A program made the position numbers and the translations under genes. This document shows positions 1 to 9,632 of a DNA stretch of 64,000 bases, piece after piece. The DNA comes from Rhodococcus sp. RD6.2 (lineage in GTDB: Bacteria; Actinomycetota; Actinomycetes; Mycobacteriales; Mycobacteriaceae), in assembly GCF_001040705.1 (NCBI RefSeq), contig NZ_CVQP01000005.1, forward strand, positions 537,477 to 601,476, given 5' to 3'. The notes below the pieces were generated by a model, which worked only from the letters and a program-made list of their open reading frames with translations, ran no database searches and was not told the origin of the DNA. The stretch's first letter is position 1. Each line of letters begins with the position of its first letter.

Positions 1-1
1 G

Positions 2-475
2 CCCAACGCGCCGTTCGCTACCCGCACCGTCGAACCGTGGGGTGTGGTCACTCACGACGGCCGGTGGTACGTGGTCGGGCACGATGTCGATCGCGGCGCG
101 CCGCGCACGTTCCGGCTGTCTCGGATCGCGGAGCCGGTGGTCGCGGTCGGTCCCGCCGGAGTGGTGCACAAGCCGGCCGGGACGGATCTGCGCGACATCG
201 TCGGGCGGGCGGTTGGGACAGCCGGTGTGTCGGGGACGGCGACGGTGTGGGTTCGGGACGGGCGCGCGCAGGGTGTGCGGCGCCTCGGCAAGCCGGTGCG
301 GTCGGCGACGATCGGCGGCGAAGGGGGAGTGGTGTTCGAGGTACCGGTTCGGTCGAGGGATTGGCTGGCTCGGCTCATCGCGGGATACGGAGCCGATGCG
401 GTGGTGATCGAGCCCGCTGCACTTCGGGACGACGTCATCGCGCGCCTGACCGTCGCCGCGGGAGAGACCCGATGA
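2..475 (+). CDS. pafB: PafB, WYL-domain transcriptional regulator (C-terminal part; 5' end outside window)
   Basis: The reading frame is open from the left edge and ends in a TGA that overlaps the next ATG (ATGA), so this is the 3' end of a longer gene. The visible 157 residues fit the C-terminal half of a WYL-domain regulator: a core around WYVVGHDVDRGAPRTFRLSR, then a WCX-type extension ending in RDWLARLIAGYGADAVVIEP. The gene after it is its paralogue pafC. In mycobacteria PafB and PafC form a heterodimer that activates many DNA-damage genes independently of LexA/RecA, and they are encoded downstream of the Pup ligase gene pafA. The N-terminal HTH is not visible. The identification rests on the WYL pattern and the pafC-tatA-tatC-helY order that follows. 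Confidence 0.88.
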   Translation, partial: PNAPFATRTVEPWGVVTHDGRWYVVGHDVDRGAPRTFRLSRIAEPVVAVGPAGVVHKPAGTDLRDIVGRAVGTAGVSGTATVWVRDGRAQGVRRLGKPVRSATIGGEGGVVFEVPVRSRDWLARLIAGYGADAVVIEPAALRDDVIARLTVAAGETR

Positions 476-1440
476 GCCAGCGGTTGTCCCTGCGTCTCAC
501 GCGGTTGCTGAACATGGTGCCGTACTTCGTTGCGAACCCGGGGATCACGAAGAGCGAGGCCGCGGCCGAGCTCGGCGTCACCGTCGCGCAGTTGACGACC
601 GACCTCGAACAGCTCTGGGTGTGCGGGCTCCCGGGTTACGGGCCCGGCGACCTCATCGACCTGTCCTTCGAAGAAGAGACCATCGAGGTCACCTTCTCCG
701 CGGGCATCGACCGTCCGCTGCGGCTGACGTCGACGGAGGCGACGGCGCTGCTTGTGGCATTGCGTGCCCTCGGCGAGCTGCCGGGGACGGCGGACCCGAC
801 GTCGGTGCAGGGCGCGATCGCGAAGATCGAGTCGGCCGCCGGTGTCGCGGCAGGCGGGGTGGTGACGCGTTCCGCTGTCGAGTCGGACCCGGAGAACCCG
901 GTCGTCGCGACGGTGCGTGCGGCGGTCCGGCACGGGCGGGCGCTGGACATCACCTATTTCTCGGCATCCCGGGACGCGGTGACGCGTCGCGTCGTCGATC
1001 CGATCCGGGTGGTGCTGGTCGACAACCACAGCTACCTGCAGGCGTGGTGCAGGCAGGCCGACGGCGTCCGACTGTTCCGGTACGACCGGATCGACGAGGC
1101 CACCGAGCTGGACGAGGCTGCCAGCGTCCCCGCATCCGCCTACGACGATTCGTCGTCTCTCGACCTGTTCCAGGACGACGACACGCTCCCGCAGGCGCGG
1201 TTGCTGATCGCTCCCGACCACGCCTGGGTGCTCGATTACTACCCGATGACGGACCTCGTCGTGCGGGACGACGGCAGTGTCGAGGCATCGATGAGGTTCG
1301 CTTCCCCCTCCTGGATGGCCCGTCTCATGGCAGGATTCGGCGCGGGAATCCGAGTCCTCGGCCCGCCTGAATTGTCCGAGTCGGTACGTGTGCGAGCCCG
1401 TGCGGCACTTGCGGCGTACCAGCAGGCGATCGAGGGTTGA
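472..1440 (+). CDS. pafC: PafC, WYL-domain transcriptional regulator
   Basis: This 322-residue protein starts at the ATG overlapping the pafB stop codon, which indicates translational coupling. An N-terminal winged-helix HTH (about residues 5-60, with KSEAAAELGVTVAQLTTDLE) is followed by a WYL domain (about 140-215, ALDITYFSASRDAVTRRVVDP) and a C-terminal WCX extension (about 230-310, WMARLMAGFGAGIRVLGPP). WYL domains are thought to sense single-stranded DNA or nucleotides; PafBC is the main LexA-independent DNA-damage activator in mycobacteria. The pafB overlap and equal spacing of domains support a heterodimer. A longer upstream in-frame extension exists but would overlap pafB entirely and is rejected. 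Confidence 0.92.
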   Translation: MSQRLSLRLTRLLNMVPYFVANPGITKSEAAAELGVTVAQLTTDLEQLWVCGLPGYGPGDLIDLSFEEETIEVTFSAGIDRPLRLTSTEATALLVALRALGELPGTADPTSVQGAIAKIESAAGVAAGGVVTRSAVESDPENPVVATVRAAVRHGRALDITYFSASRDAVTRRVVDPIRVVLVDNHSYLQAWCRQADGVRLFRYDRIDEATELDEAASVPASAYDDSSSLDLFQDDDTLPQARLLIAPDHAWVLDYYPMTDLVVRDDGSVEASMRFASPSWMARLMAGFGAGIRVLGPPELSESVRVRARAALAAYQQAIEG

Positions 1441-1512
1441 TTCACAGCATTCCCCAGCGCCGCTCCTGACTGGGTCCGGTAGCATCGAGACAACCGATTT
1501 CTGGAGGTAAAA

Positions 1513-1764
1513 ATGGGTGCCATGAGCTGGCAGCATTGGCTGATCGTGGCCGTCGTCGTCATCGTTCTCTTCGGCTCGAAGAAGCTGCCCGACGCCGCCC
1601 GCGGACTGGGCCGTTCGCTGCGGATCTTCAAGAGCGAAGTCAAGGAGATGCAGAACGACGGAACGCCCGCGCCGGAGCAGGCCCCCGCCGCGCAGCTTCC
1701 CGCAACCCCGCAGGTGCAGCAGCCGGCGGTCACCGAGACCGTCACCGAGACCAAGGCCTCGTAA
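1513..1764 (+). CDS. tatA: Sec-independent translocase subunit TatA
   Basis: This 83-residue protein has a single N-terminal membrane helix (about residues 7-22, [19 protein letters not shown]), the conserved [14 protein letters not shown] hinge, an amphipathic helix with [12 protein letters not shown], and a low-complexity Pro/Gln/Thr tail, which is the full TatA plan. A good Shine-Dalgarno (ggaggt) lies 5 bases before the ATG. TatA oligomers form the pore of the twin-arginine pathway that exports folded proteins. tatC follows, and the two are separated by a strong hairpin (1779-1807). No tatB is present in the window. Confidence 0.95.
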   Translation: MGAMSWQHWLIVAVVVIVLFGSKKLPDAARGLGRSLRIFKSEVKEMQNDGTPAPEQAPAAQLPATPQVQQPAVTETVTETKAS

Positions 1765-1778
1765 CCAGACCCACCGGG

Positions 1779-1807
1779 TGGTCGGGGGCGCGCGGCGCCC
1801 CCGACCA
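1779..1807 (+). terminator. Strong hairpin between tatA and tatC, possible attenuator
   Basis: A perfect 13-bp inverted repeat (TGGTCGGGGGCGC and its complement) with a 3-base loop begins 14 bases after the tatA stop and ends 28 bases before the tatC start. No T-run follows, as is common in high-GC actinobacteria. It could end a fraction of tatA transcripts or protect the tatA 3' end, either of which would give more TatA than TatC. Confidence 0.6.
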
Positions 1808-1835
1808 CGGCTGAGCAGAACCAGGGCCCGAATCA

Positions 1836-2783
1836 GTGCGAATCCCCTTCGACCCGCGGCGCAGCAGGCGCCGGGTCAACCCCGACGGCACGATGTCGTT
1901 GATCGACCACCTGTACGAGTTGCGTACACGGTTGCTGTGGTCACTTCTTGCGATCGCGGTGACCACTGCCTTCGGGTTCTTCTGGTACTCGCACCAACTC
2001 TTCGGCATCGAGAGCCTGGGCGACATCCTCCGCGGGCCGTACTGTTCGCTACCGCCGGAGTCACGGGCCGAGCTGACCTCCGACGGTGCGTGCCGGCTTC
2101 TCGCGACCGGGCCGTTCGAACAGTTCATGCTCCGGTTCAAGGTCGCGTTCACCGCGGGCGTCGTGATGGCCTGCCCGATCTGGCTGTACCACATCTGGGC
2201 GTTCATCACCCCGGGCCTGCACAGCAAGGAACGGCGATACGCGATCGGGTTCGTCACCTCGGCGGCCACCCTCTTCGTTGCAGGCGCGCTCCTCGCCTAC
2301 CTGGTGGTGTCGAAGGCACTGCACTTCCTGCTCACGATCGGTGGCGACGTACAGGTCACGGCCCTGAGTGGTAATGAGTACTTCAGCTTCCTGATCAACC
2401 TCCTGATCATCTTCGGCGTCAGCTTCGAGATCCCGTTGCTGATCGTCGCGCTCAACTTCGTCGGTGTGCTCAGCTACGAGAAGCTCAAGGCATGGCGCCG
2501 CGGACTGATCATGGCGCTGTTCGTCTTCGCGGCGGTGTTCACGCCCGGTCAGGATCCGTTCTCGATGCTCGCGCTGGCCGTGGCACTGACCGTCCTGCTG
2601 GAGGTCGCGATCCAGGTGGCCCGACTCAACGACAGGCGCAAGGCACGCAAGGACGCGGCGGCGGAATGGGCCGAGCTCGACGACGACGAGGCATCGCCGC
2701 TCGACACCTCGGTGTCCCCGGTGGGCGCCACGTCGGACATCGGATCCCCGACCCGCGTCAACGACTACTCGGACACCCTGTAG
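1836..2783 (+). CDS. tatC: Twin-arginine translocase subunit TatC
   Basis: This 315-residue membrane protein starts at GTG. The conserved N-terminal TatC motif ([19 protein letters not shown], about residues 20-38) is followed by six predicted membrane segments, including the typical [28 protein letters not shown] block (split here over helices 2-3) and [11 protein letters not shown] near helix 6. TatC is the signal-peptide receptor of the Tat system. A charged C-terminal tail of about 60 residues ([19 protein letters not shown]) is predicted to be cytoplasmic and is typical of actinobacteria. It is probably co-transcribed with tatA through the hairpin. helY starts 65 bp downstream. Confidence 0.95.
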   Translation: MRIPFDPRRSRRRVNPDGTMSLIDHLYELRTRLLWSLLAIAVTTAFGFFWYSHQLFGIESLGDILRGPYCSLPPESRAELTSDGACRLLATGPFEQFMLRFKVAFTAGVVMACPIWLYHIWAFITPGLHSKERRYAIGFVTSAATLFVAGALLAYLVVSKALHFLLTIGGDVQVTALSGNEYFSFLINLLIIFGVSFEIPLLIVALNFVGVLSYEKLKAWRRGLIMALFVFAAVFTPGQDPFSMLALAVALTVLLEVAIQVARLNDRRKARKDAAAEWAELDDDEASPLDTSVSPVGATSDIGSPTRVNDYSDTL

Positions 2784-2848
2784 CAGTCCGCGGCGCACCC
2801 GGCGCGGGCCTGTCGGCCGCGGTGCGTCCCGATCGATAGCCTGACGGG

Positions 2849-5539
2849 GTGGAACTCGACCTCTTCACCGCGCAGTTGAGCTTTCCCCTGGACGGGTTCC
2901 AGGTGGAGGCGTGCCGAGCACTCGAATCCGGGCACGGCGTCCTGGTGTGCGCTCCGACCGGTGCGGGCAAGACGGTGATCGGCGAGTTCGCCGTTCACCT
3001 CGCGCTCGTGTCCGGCCGCAAGTGCTTCTACACGACGCCGATCAAGGCGCTCAGCAACCAGAAGTACGCGGATCTCGTCGAGAGGTACGGCAAGAACTCC
3101 GTCGGCCTGCTCACCGGTGACGTCAGCATCAACTCCGACGCGCCGGTCGTGGTGATGACCACCGAGGTGCTCCGCAACATGCTCTACGCGAATTCGCCGA
3201 CCCTGCGCGGACTCTCGCATGTCGTCATGGACGAGGTGCACTACCTCGCGGACCGGTTCCGCGGCGCGGTGTGGGAAGAGGTGATCCTGCACCTGCCGGA
3301 CGATGTTCGGCTGGTGAGCCTGTCGGCGACGGTGAGCAACGCGGAGGAGTTCGGGGCCTGGATGGAGACCGTCCGCGGCGACACCGAGATCGTCGTCGAC
3401 GAGGTACGGCCCATTCCGCTGTGGCAGCACATGATGGTGGGCCGTCGGCTCTTCGACCTGTTCGACACGACCGCGCAGGACGCGGATCCGGAGGCTCGGC
3501 TGGTCATCGACCGGGACCTGGTTCGGTATCTCAAGCAGCGGCTGGCACTCGACCGGCACGAGTCGTGGCAGCCCCGCGGACGGGGTCGCGGATCGGCGCC
3601 GAGCTCCGGTAGCCGACCCTTGCCGCGGCCCGAGGTGATCGCCCGGCTCGACGACGAGGGACTGCTGCCCGCGATCACGTTCATCTTCAGTCGCGCGGGA
3701 TGCGATGCCGCGGTCGCCCAGTGTCTGCGGTCGAAGCTGCGCCTGACGACCGAGGAGCAGGCCGGCGAGATCGCCGCGATCATCGACAAGCACACCGGCG
3801 CGCTCCCGAAGCACGACCTGTCGGTGCTCGGGTACTGGGAGTGGAGGGAAGGCCTCGAACGGGGCATCGCGGGGCACCACGCGGGGATGCTGCCCGCGTT
3901 CCGGCACACCGTCGAGGAACTGTTCGTCAAGGGTCTGGTCCGCGCGGTGTTCGCGACGGAAACCCTCGCACTCGGCATCAACATGCCCGCCCGGACCGTT
4001 GTCCTCGAGCGACTCGTGAAGTTCAACGGCGAAACGCACGCGGAGTTGACTCCGGGTGAGTACACGCAGCTCACCGGGCGGGCCGGCCGCCGCGGTATCG
4101 ATGTCGAGGGGCACGCCGTCGTCCTGTGGCAGCCCGGCGTCGAGGCCACGGAGGTGGCCGGCCTCGCGTCGACTCGCACGTTCCCGCTACGCAGCTCGTT
4201 CCGACCGTCGTACAACATGTCGATCAATCTGATCGACCGGATGGGCGCCTCCGATGCGCGCGCGCTGCTGGAGCGGTCGTTCGCGCAGTTCCAGGCGGAC
4301 CGGTCCGTGGTCGGGATGGTCCGTTCGATCGAGAAGGACGAGAAGGCACTCGCCGAACTGCGGGAACAGCTCGGCGGCGCCGATAGCGAGTTCTTCGAGT
4401 ACGCGCAGTTGCGTGAGCGGGTACGGAATCGGGAGCGGCAACTCGAACGTCAGGGGCGGACCGACCGGCGAGGCGAGGCGGTCGAGGCGTTGACGGCTCT
4501 CCGTCGCGGCGACGTCATCGGGATCCCGACGGGTCGCCGTACCGGACTCGCCGTCGTCCTCGAACCGGACCACGACAGAATTGATCCGCGTCCGCTGGTG
4601 TTGACCGAGGACAAGTGGGCGGGACGCATCTCCGCAGCCGACTTCCCGACGCCCGCAAAGGCGTTGGGCACCATGCGGTTGCCTCGCCACGTGCAGCACC
4701 GCACCGCCCGCACCCGACGCGATCTCGCGTCGGCTCTGCGCAGCACGGGAATCGTTGCGCCGACCCGGTACTCGAAACGCAAGTCCCCAGCCGCGAGCGA
4801 CCGGGAGTTGGCAACGTTGCGGCGGGCACTGCGGGATCATCCCGGTCACACGGCACCGGATCGGGAGCGCCTGAGCCGAATCGGCGAGCGCTACAACCGA
4901 CTTGCCCGTGAGATCGACAGCAAGCGGCAGAAGGTCGCGGCGACGACGAACTCGCTGGCCCGGACGTTCGATCGAATCCTGCGACTGCTCGCCGAGCGCG
5001 GCTACACCGACGCCGACGGCGGCGTCACCGAGAACGGTCACCGCCTCATGCGGCTGTACTCGGAGAGCGATCTGCTGGTGGCGGAATGCCTGCGACACGG
5101 AACGTGGAAGGGGCTGGCTCCTGCAGAGCTCGCCGGGGTCGTGTCGGCGTTGGTGTTCGAGTCCAGGCAGGACGCGGCGACAGCGGATCGGGGTCCGACG
5201 GCGCCTCTTCAACGAGCACTCGGGGAGACGGTGCGACTGTGGTCGGCACTGCGCACCGACGAGGTCGGGCACAAGCTGCCGCTGACGAGGGAGCCCGACT
5301 TCGGCTTCGTCACGGCGATACACATGTGGGCGCGCGGTGAACCCCTCGTGGACACCCTTCTCGCCGCGGGGGATCGCGGCCAGGCGCTGTCGGCGGGCGA
5401 TTTCGTGCGGTGGTGCAGGCAGGTGATCGACCTGCTGGACCAGGTTCACCAGACCGCGCCGGATCCGGAGGTGCGGTCGGCGGCGGCGAAGGCGGTTGGT
5501 GCGATCCGCCGCGGGGTCGTGGCCGTGGACGCAGCCTGA
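2849..5539 (+). CDS. helY: DEVH-box superfamily 2 helicase HelY (Ski2/Mtr4-like)
   Basis: This 896-residue ATP-dependent helicase starts at GTG. Motif I is APTGAGKT (residues 35-42), motif Ia TTPIKALSNQK, motif II DEVH (128-131), motif III SLSATVSN, and motif VI QLTGRAGRRGID in the second RecA domain. The C-terminal third (TLRRALRDHPGH to RLAREIDSKRQ) matches the DSHCT/helical-bundle region of Ski2-like enzymes. The actinobacterial HelY family is related to exosome helicases, so an RNA-processing role is plausible but unproven. Position directly after tatC matches M. tuberculosis Rv2092c. Length is typical for the family (about 900). Confidence 0.93.
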   Translation: MELDLFTAQLSFPLDGFQVEACRALESGHGVLVCAPTGAGKTVIGEFAVHLALVSGRKCFYTTPIKALSNQKYADLVERYGKNSVGLLTGDVSINSDAPVVVMTTEVLRNMLYANSPTLRGLSHVVMDEVHYLADRFRGAVWEEVILHLPDDVRLVSLSATVSNAEEFGAWMETVRGDTEIVVDEVRPIPLWQHMMVGRRLFDLFDTTAQDADPEARLVIDRDLVRYLKQRLALDRHESWQPRGRGRGSAPSSGSRPLPRPEVIARLDDEGLLPAITFIFSRAGCDAAVAQCLRSKLRLTTEEQAGEIAAIIDKHTGALPKHDLSVLGYWEWREGLERGIAGHHAGMLPAFRHTVEELFVKGLVRAVFATETLALGINMPARTVVLERLVKFNGETHAELTPGEYTQLTGRAGRRGIDVEGHAVVLWQPGVEATEVAGLASTRTFPLRSSFRPSYNMSINLIDRMGASDARALLERSFAQFQADRSVVGMVRSIEKDEKALAELREQLGGADSEFFEYAQLRERVRNRERQLERQGRTDRRGEAVEALTALRRGDVIGIPTGRRTGLAVVLEPDHDRIDPRPLVLTEDKWAGRISAADFPTPAKALGTMRLPRHVQHRTARTRRDLASALRSTGIVAPTRYSKRKSPAASDRELATLRRALRDHPGHTAPDRERLSRIGERYNRLAREIDSKRQKVAATTNSLARTFDRILRLLAERGYTDADGGVTENGHRLMRLYSESDLLVAECLRHGTWKGLAPAELAGVVSALVFESRQDAATADRGPTAPLQRALGETVRLWSALRTDEVGHKLPLTREPDFGFVTAIHMWARGEPLVDTLLAAGDRGQALSAGDFVRWCRQVIDLLDQVHQTAPDPEVRSAAAKAVGAIRRGVVAVDAA

Positions 5540-5678
5540 ATCGCAGTGGCTGTCGGTCGGCGGCGCCCGAACGGCGAAGATGTGGTTGTATTCCGAATTG
5601 TTCTGCCGCGATCCCAGGGGGGCGGCGTGACGGGTGACGTACGCGTGAGCGGCGGGAAGCGGGAAGTGGAGGCAGGAC

Positions 5679-6458
5679 ATGAGTGACGACACGACGGGTC
5701 CGGAGGGCGCGGGAAACCCGGAGGCGAATCCCTCGGCGCAGCACCCTCAGCAGCAGGCGTGGGGTCTGCAGGCCTGGACCGATCAGCCGGGGCAGCCCCA
5801 GCAGTACGGGGCTCCGCAGCAGTACGGTGCCCCGCAGTACGGTCAGTATCCGCAGGCTCCTCAGCAGGGCCAGTACCCGGCGCCGGGCCAGTATCCGCAG
5901 GCACCGCAGTACCAGGGCTACCCGCAGGAGCAGCCTCAGCAGCAACCCGCATACGGTCAGCAGCCGCCTGCCTATGGGCAGCAGTATCCCGCGTACGGTC
6001 AGCAGTTCCCTGGCCAGCCGCAACCGGGTCAGCAGCAGCCTCAACCCGGACAGCCTCAACCGGGTCCGTTCCCGCAGGCATTCGGGCAGTACCCGAACGG
6101 TGCATACCCGAATCAGTTCCCGGCGGCCGCTCCGAAGTCGAAGACTCCGCTGTGGATCGGGCTCGGTGCGGCAGCGGCCCTCGTGGTTGTGGTCGTGGTG
6201 CTGGTGCTCGCCGTCAGCGGGGTGTTCTCCGGAAGCAAGACGCTCGACAGCGACGCCGCGGAACAGGGCGTGACGGACGTCCTGACGGGGTACCAGTTCA
6301 CCGGCATCGAGGACGTCGACTGCCCGTCGGGTCAGAAGGTTGTCGAAGGTGCGAGTTTCACCTGCTCACTGACGGTGGAGGGCACTCCGCAGGAGGTCAA
6401 GGTGACCTTCACCGACGACGAGGGAACCTACGAGGTGAGTCGACCGACCTCCAAGTGA
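5679..6458 (+). CDS. DUF4333 membrane protein with Pro/Gln/Tyr-rich N-terminus
   Basis: This 259-residue protein has three parts. The N-terminal half (about 1-150) is a low-complexity Pro-Gln-Tyr-Gly region built on QYPQAPQ and AYGQQ-like repeats. One membrane helix follows (about residues 162-182, IGLGAAAALVVVVVVLVLAV). The C-terminal domain of about 75 residues carries two cysteines (VDCPSG and FTCSL) typical of DUF4333 and probably forms a disulfide outside the cell. The predicted topology is a cytoplasmic disordered tail with an extracytoplasmic DUF4333 domain. A strong Shine-Dalgarno (ggaggcagg) precedes the ATG. Function is unknown. Place and layout match Rv2091c. It converges on the exonuclease gene with only 3 bases between stop codons. 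Confidence 0.88.
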   Translation: MSDDTTGPEGAGNPEANPSAQHPQQQAWGLQAWTDQPGQPQQYGAPQQYGAPQYGQYPQAPQQGQYPAPGQYPQAPQYQGYPQEQPQQQPAYGQQPPAYGQQYPAYGQQFPGQPQPGQQQPQPGQPQPGPFPQAFGQYPNGAYPNQFPAAAPKSKTPLWIGLGAAAALVVVVVVLVLAVSGVFSGSKTLDSDAAEQGVTDVLTGYQFTGIEDVDCPSGQKVVEGASFTCSLTVEGTPQEVKVTFTDDEGTYEVSRPTSK

Positions 6459-6461
6459 CGC

Positions 6462-7409
6462 CTACCGCGCCGCTGCCATCGCCGCGGTGAGTCGACCGAG
6501 CGAGGTTCCGATGTTCAGGTCGTCGGCGAGTGCGGCCAGGCGATCCTGGTCGTGAGGTGTCGCGGGAAGGCCGTCGGGTCCGGAGAGCTCGACCGGGGCG
6601 TCGACGGCCACCCGCACCACGGGGAGCGCGGCGTCGAGGTAGTCGGCGGATGCGGCGAGTTTCGCGCGAACACCCTTGGCCAGACCCGATTCCGGGTCGT
6701 CGACGGCGGCGCGGAGTGCGTCCACCGACCCGTACTGCAGAAGCAGTGTCGACGCGGTCTTCTCTCCGACGCCCTTGACGCCCGGTAGGCCGTCCGACGG
6801 GTCACCGCGCAGCAGGGCGAGTTCGGCGTATCCGGGTCCCGGGCGATCGGCGGGGACACCGTACTTCTCGGCGACCTCGACCGGTCCGAACAGTTCGGCC
6901 TTGGACAGTCCACGTCCGACGTAGAGCACCCGGACCGGCACGGGTTCGTCGGCGACGACCTGCAGCAGGTCGCGGTCGCCGCTGACGACGACGACGGTGT
7001 CGTCGCGTTCGTGGGCGGCGAGGGTGCCGAGGACGTCGTCGGCCTCGAATCCGACTGCCCCGGCCGTGGCTATGCCCGCCGCGGCGAGCACGTCCATGAT
7101 CATGTCGACCTGCGGGGTGAGGGTGTCGGGGACCTCCTCGACGTCCGGTCCCGCGGCGAACTCCTCGGCGACGCGGTGCGCCTTGTAGGACGGCACGAGG
7201 TCGACCCGGAACTGGGGGCGCCAGTCCAGATCGAGGCACACGACGAGCCTGCCGGGCTGGTGGCGGGTGATCAGTGACGCGACCATGTCGGTGAATCCGC
7301 GGACGGCGTTGACAGGTCGGCCGTCCTTCGCCGTGAAGGATTCGGGGAGTGCGTAATACGCGCGGAACCACAGGCTCGCGCCGTCGAGGAGCAGGAGGGG
7401 TCCGGTCAT
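6462..7409 (-). CDS. 5'-3' exonuclease (FEN-like, polymerase I N-terminal type)
   Basis: This 315-residue stand-alone 5' nuclease has the PIN-like domain acidic clusters ([53 protein letters not shown]) and the helix-hairpin-helix region [18 protein letters not shown], all in family order. Such proteins remove 5' flaps or RNA primers and back up the polymerase I exonuclease domain. The start is set at the ATG giving [10 protein letters not shown] because an AGGATGGG-like ribosome site precedes it; an ATG 9 bases upstream and a GTG at 7433 are alternatives. It diverges from the M24 peptidase gene and corresponds in position to Rv2090. Confidence 0.9.
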   Translation of the reverse strand: MTGPLLLLDGASLWFRAYYALPESFTAKDGRPVNAVRGFTDMVASLITRHQPGRLVVCLDLDWRPQFRVDLVPSYKAHRVAEEFAAGPDVEEVPDTLTPQVDMIMDVLAAAGIATAGAVGFEADDVLGTLAAHERDDTVVVVSGDRDLLQVVADEPVPVRVLYVGRGLSKAELFGPVEVAEKYGVPADRPGPGYAELALLRGDPSDGLPGVKGVGEKTASTLLLQYGSVDALRAAVDDPESGLAKGVRAKLAASADYLDAALPVVRVAVDAPVELSGPDGLPATPHDQDRLAALADDLNIGTSLGRLTAAMAAAR

Positions 7410-7447
7410 GCCGCCCATCCTGCCAAAGACCACTAGCCTTGACTGTC

Positions 7448-8590
7448 ATGAGTGCACAGAGCGCGTCCCCCGCACGCTTCCCGACTGCCGTCTATGCCGA
7501 CCGCCTGCGCCGCGCCGCGGAGCTGACGGCCGCGTCCGGGCTGGACGCGCTGCTCATCACTCCGGGCCCGGACCTGAAGTACCTGGTGGGGTCGGGCGCT
7601 GAGTCGTTCGAGCGGCTGACCTGTCTGGTGATTCCGGCGGACGGATCGTCGCCCGCGGTGGTCGTTCCGACGCTCGAGCTCGCCGGTCTCGGAGAGTCGG
7701 CGGTCGCGGATCTGGGATTGCCGGTTCACGACTGGGTGGACGGGGTCGATCCGTACGGTGTGGTCGGGTCGCTCCTGCCGAGGCCAGGGCGCACGGCGGT
7801 CGCGGAGGCGATGCCCGCGCTGCACGTGATCCCGTTGACGACGGCGCTGGGTGCGCCGCCCGTCCTCGCAACAGGGGTGTTGCGGGAACTCCGCATGGTG
7901 AAGGACGACGCGGAGATCGACGCGCTGCGGCGCGCGGGGGCGGCGATCGACCGGGTGCACGCGCGGATGGCGGAGTGGCTGCGCGCCGGGCGGACCGAGG
8001 CGCAGGTCGCCGACGACATCGCGGCGGCGATCGTGGAGGAGGGCCACACGGGTGCCGAGTTCGTGATCGTCGGGTCGGGCCCGCACGGAGCAGACCCGCA
8101 CCACGAGGTGTCGGATCGGGTCATCGAGGCCGGTGACGTGGTGGTGATCGACATCGGCGGTCCCGTTGCGCCGGGATACAACTCGGACAGCACCCGGACG
8201 TACAGCATCGGCGAGCCGTCGGCGGAGGTCGCGGCGAAGGTCGCGATCCTCGAACGCGCGCAGCAGGCCGCGGTGGACGCGGTGCGGCCGGGCGTGACGG
8301 CGGAATCGGTGGACGTGGCGGCGCGCAGCGTCCTCGCCGCCGAGGGGTTGGCCGAGGTGTTCGTGCATCGCACGGGTCACGGGATCGGCCTGTCGGTGCA
8401 CGAGGAGCCGTACATCGTGGCGGGCAACCGCATCGAACTCGCGGAGGGGATGGCGTTCAGCATCGAGCCGGGCATCTACTTCCGTGGGGTCTGGGGTGCC
8501 CGGATCGAGGACATCGTGGTGGTGACCGCTGACGGCTGCGAGGCGATGAACCTTCGTCCGCACGGGTTGACGGTGTTGCCTGCGAATTGA
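7448..8590 (+). CDS. pepE: M24-family metallopeptidase (Xaa-Pro dipeptidase-like, PepE)
   Basis: This 380-residue protein has an N-terminal creatinase-like domain (about 1-150) and a C-terminal pita-bread domain with all five metal ligands: D235 (IDIGG), D247 (NSDSTRT), the histidine of TGHGIGL, the first glutamate of EPGIYF and the glutamate of RIEDIVVV. These bind two divalent metals in Xaa-Pro peptidases. The ATG at 7448 is used because longer in-frame sequence overlaps the divergent exonuclease gene. Position and domain layout match mycobacterial PepE (Rv2089c). Substrate is not shown by the sequence; Xaa-Pro dipeptides are the family norm. Confidence 0.9.
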   Translation: MSAQSASPARFPTAVYADRLRRAAELTAASGLDALLITPGPDLKYLVGSGAESFERLTCLVIPADGSSPAVVVPTLELAGLGESAVADLGLPVHDWVDGVDPYGVVGSLLPRPGRTAVAEAMPALHVIPLTTALGAPPVLATGVLRELRMVKDDAEIDALRRAGAAIDRVHARMAEWLRAGRTEAQVADDIAAAIVEEGHTGAEFVIVGSGPHGADPHHEVSDRVIEAGDVVVIDIGGPVAPGYNSDSTRTYSIGEPSAEVAAKVAILERAQQAAVDAVRPGVTAESVDVAARSVLAAEGLAEVFVHRTGHGIGLSVHEEPYIVAGNRIELAEGMAFSIEPGIYFRGVWGARIEDIVVVTADGCEAMNLRPHGLTVLPAN

Positions 8591-8671
8591 GGGTCGCGGA
8601 TACGCGGTGACGGCCGCGACGGGGCATAGGGTGTGAGGTGGACCACACCCATACCCGTGAGGACGTGCCCC

Positions 8672-9628
8672 ATGACCACGACATCACCGCACCGCGAGGG
8701 ATTCGGATCGATCCGGTCCGGCGGACTGAACTGGGATTCGTTTCCGCTGCGCCTGTTCGTCAAGGGCAACGCGCACTTCTGGGACCCGATGTCGGTGGAC
8801 TTCGGAAAGGACGCCGAGGACTGGGCGGGGCTGACGAGCGAGCAGCAGCGCAGCGCCACCTACCTGTGCACCCAGTTCATCGCAGGTGAGGAGGCCGTCA
8901 CCGAGGACATCCAGCCGTTCATGCGGGCGATGTCCTCGGAGGGCCGGCTCGGTGACGAGATGTACCTGACGCAGTTCTGCTTCGAAGAGGCGAAGCACAC
9001 GCAGATCTTCCGGCTGTGGATGGACGCGGTGGGGTTGACCGGCGACCTGCACCCGTACGTTGCCGAGAATCCCTACTACCGGCAGCTGTTCTACGAGGAA
9101 CTGCCCGGTTCGCTGCGCATCCTGGAGACGGATCCGAGCCCGGCGAACCAGGTGCGGGCGTCGGTCACCTACAACCACGTCATCGAGGGCAGCCTCGCTC
9201 TGACCGGGTACTACGCCTGGCAGAAGGTGTGTACGGAATGGAACATCCTGCCCGGCATGCAGGAGTTGATCCGGCTGATCGGCAACGACGAACGTCGCCA
9301 CATGGCGTGGGGAACCTTCACCTGCCGCAGACACGTCGCCGCCGACGACCGGAACTGGGAGGTCGTGCAGCAGCGGATGACGGAACTCATGCCATTGGCT
9401 CTCGGCATGATCAACTGGGTCAACGAGCAGTTCGAGGTACAGCCGTTCGGCCTGGACAACGACGAGTTCGTCGCGTACGCCGCCGACCGGGCGCAACGTC
9501 GGCTCGGCGCGATCGAGTCCGCACGCGGTCGCCCGGTCGAGGAGATCGATCTCGACTACAGCCCCGAGGTTCTCGAGGACCGCTTCGGGCAGGAGGATGC
9601 CGCGGCGTTCGCGGACGCCCGGAAGTGA
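8672..9628 (+). CDS. R2-like ligand-binding oxidase (R2lox), Mn/Fe cofactor protein
   Basis: This 318-residue ferritin-fold protein has all six metal ligands of R2lox at matching spacing: E73, E106, H109, E172, E207 and H210. V76 and Y167 match the valine and tyrosine that form the Val-Tyr ether cross-link in M. tuberculosis Rv0233 (V71/Y162, a uniform shift of five). It is therefore predicted to assemble a heterodinuclear Mn/Fe centre and bind a fatty-acid-like ligand, not to act as a ribonucleotide reductase subunit. The ATG at 8672 has a gagga ribosome site and gives the homologous N-terminus ([13 protein letters not shown]). Genomic databases often mislabel this family as NrdB. Neighbours give no pathway clue. 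Confidence 0.93.
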   Translation: MTTTSPHREGFGSIRSGGLNWDSFPLRLFVKGNAHFWDPMSVDFGKDAEDWAGLTSEQQRSATYLCTQFIAGEEAVTEDIQPFMRAMSSEGRLGDEMYLTQFCFEEAKHTQIFRLWMDAVGLTGDLHPYVAENPYYRQLFYEELPGSLRILETDPSPANQVRASVTYNHVIEGSLALTGYYAWQKVCTEWNILPGMQELIRLIGNDERRHMAWGTFTCRRHVAADDRNWEVVQQRMTELMPLALGMINWVNEQFEVQPFGLDNDEFVAYAADRAQRRLGAIESARGRPVEEIDLDYSPEVLEDRFGQEDAAAFADARK

Positions 9629-9632
9629 CGCG

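Noticed and set aside
5760-6080. Repeated CAGTATCCGCAGG-like DNA considered as a CRISPR or satellite repeat
   Set aside because: The units encode the QYPQAPQ low-complexity part of a membrane protein and have no regular spacer.
8672-9628. Ribonucleotide reductase small subunit (NrdB/NrdF)
   Set aside because: The residues for the Val-Tyr cross-link and the whole-length match to R2lox point to the oxidase family; no nrdA/nrdE is nearby.
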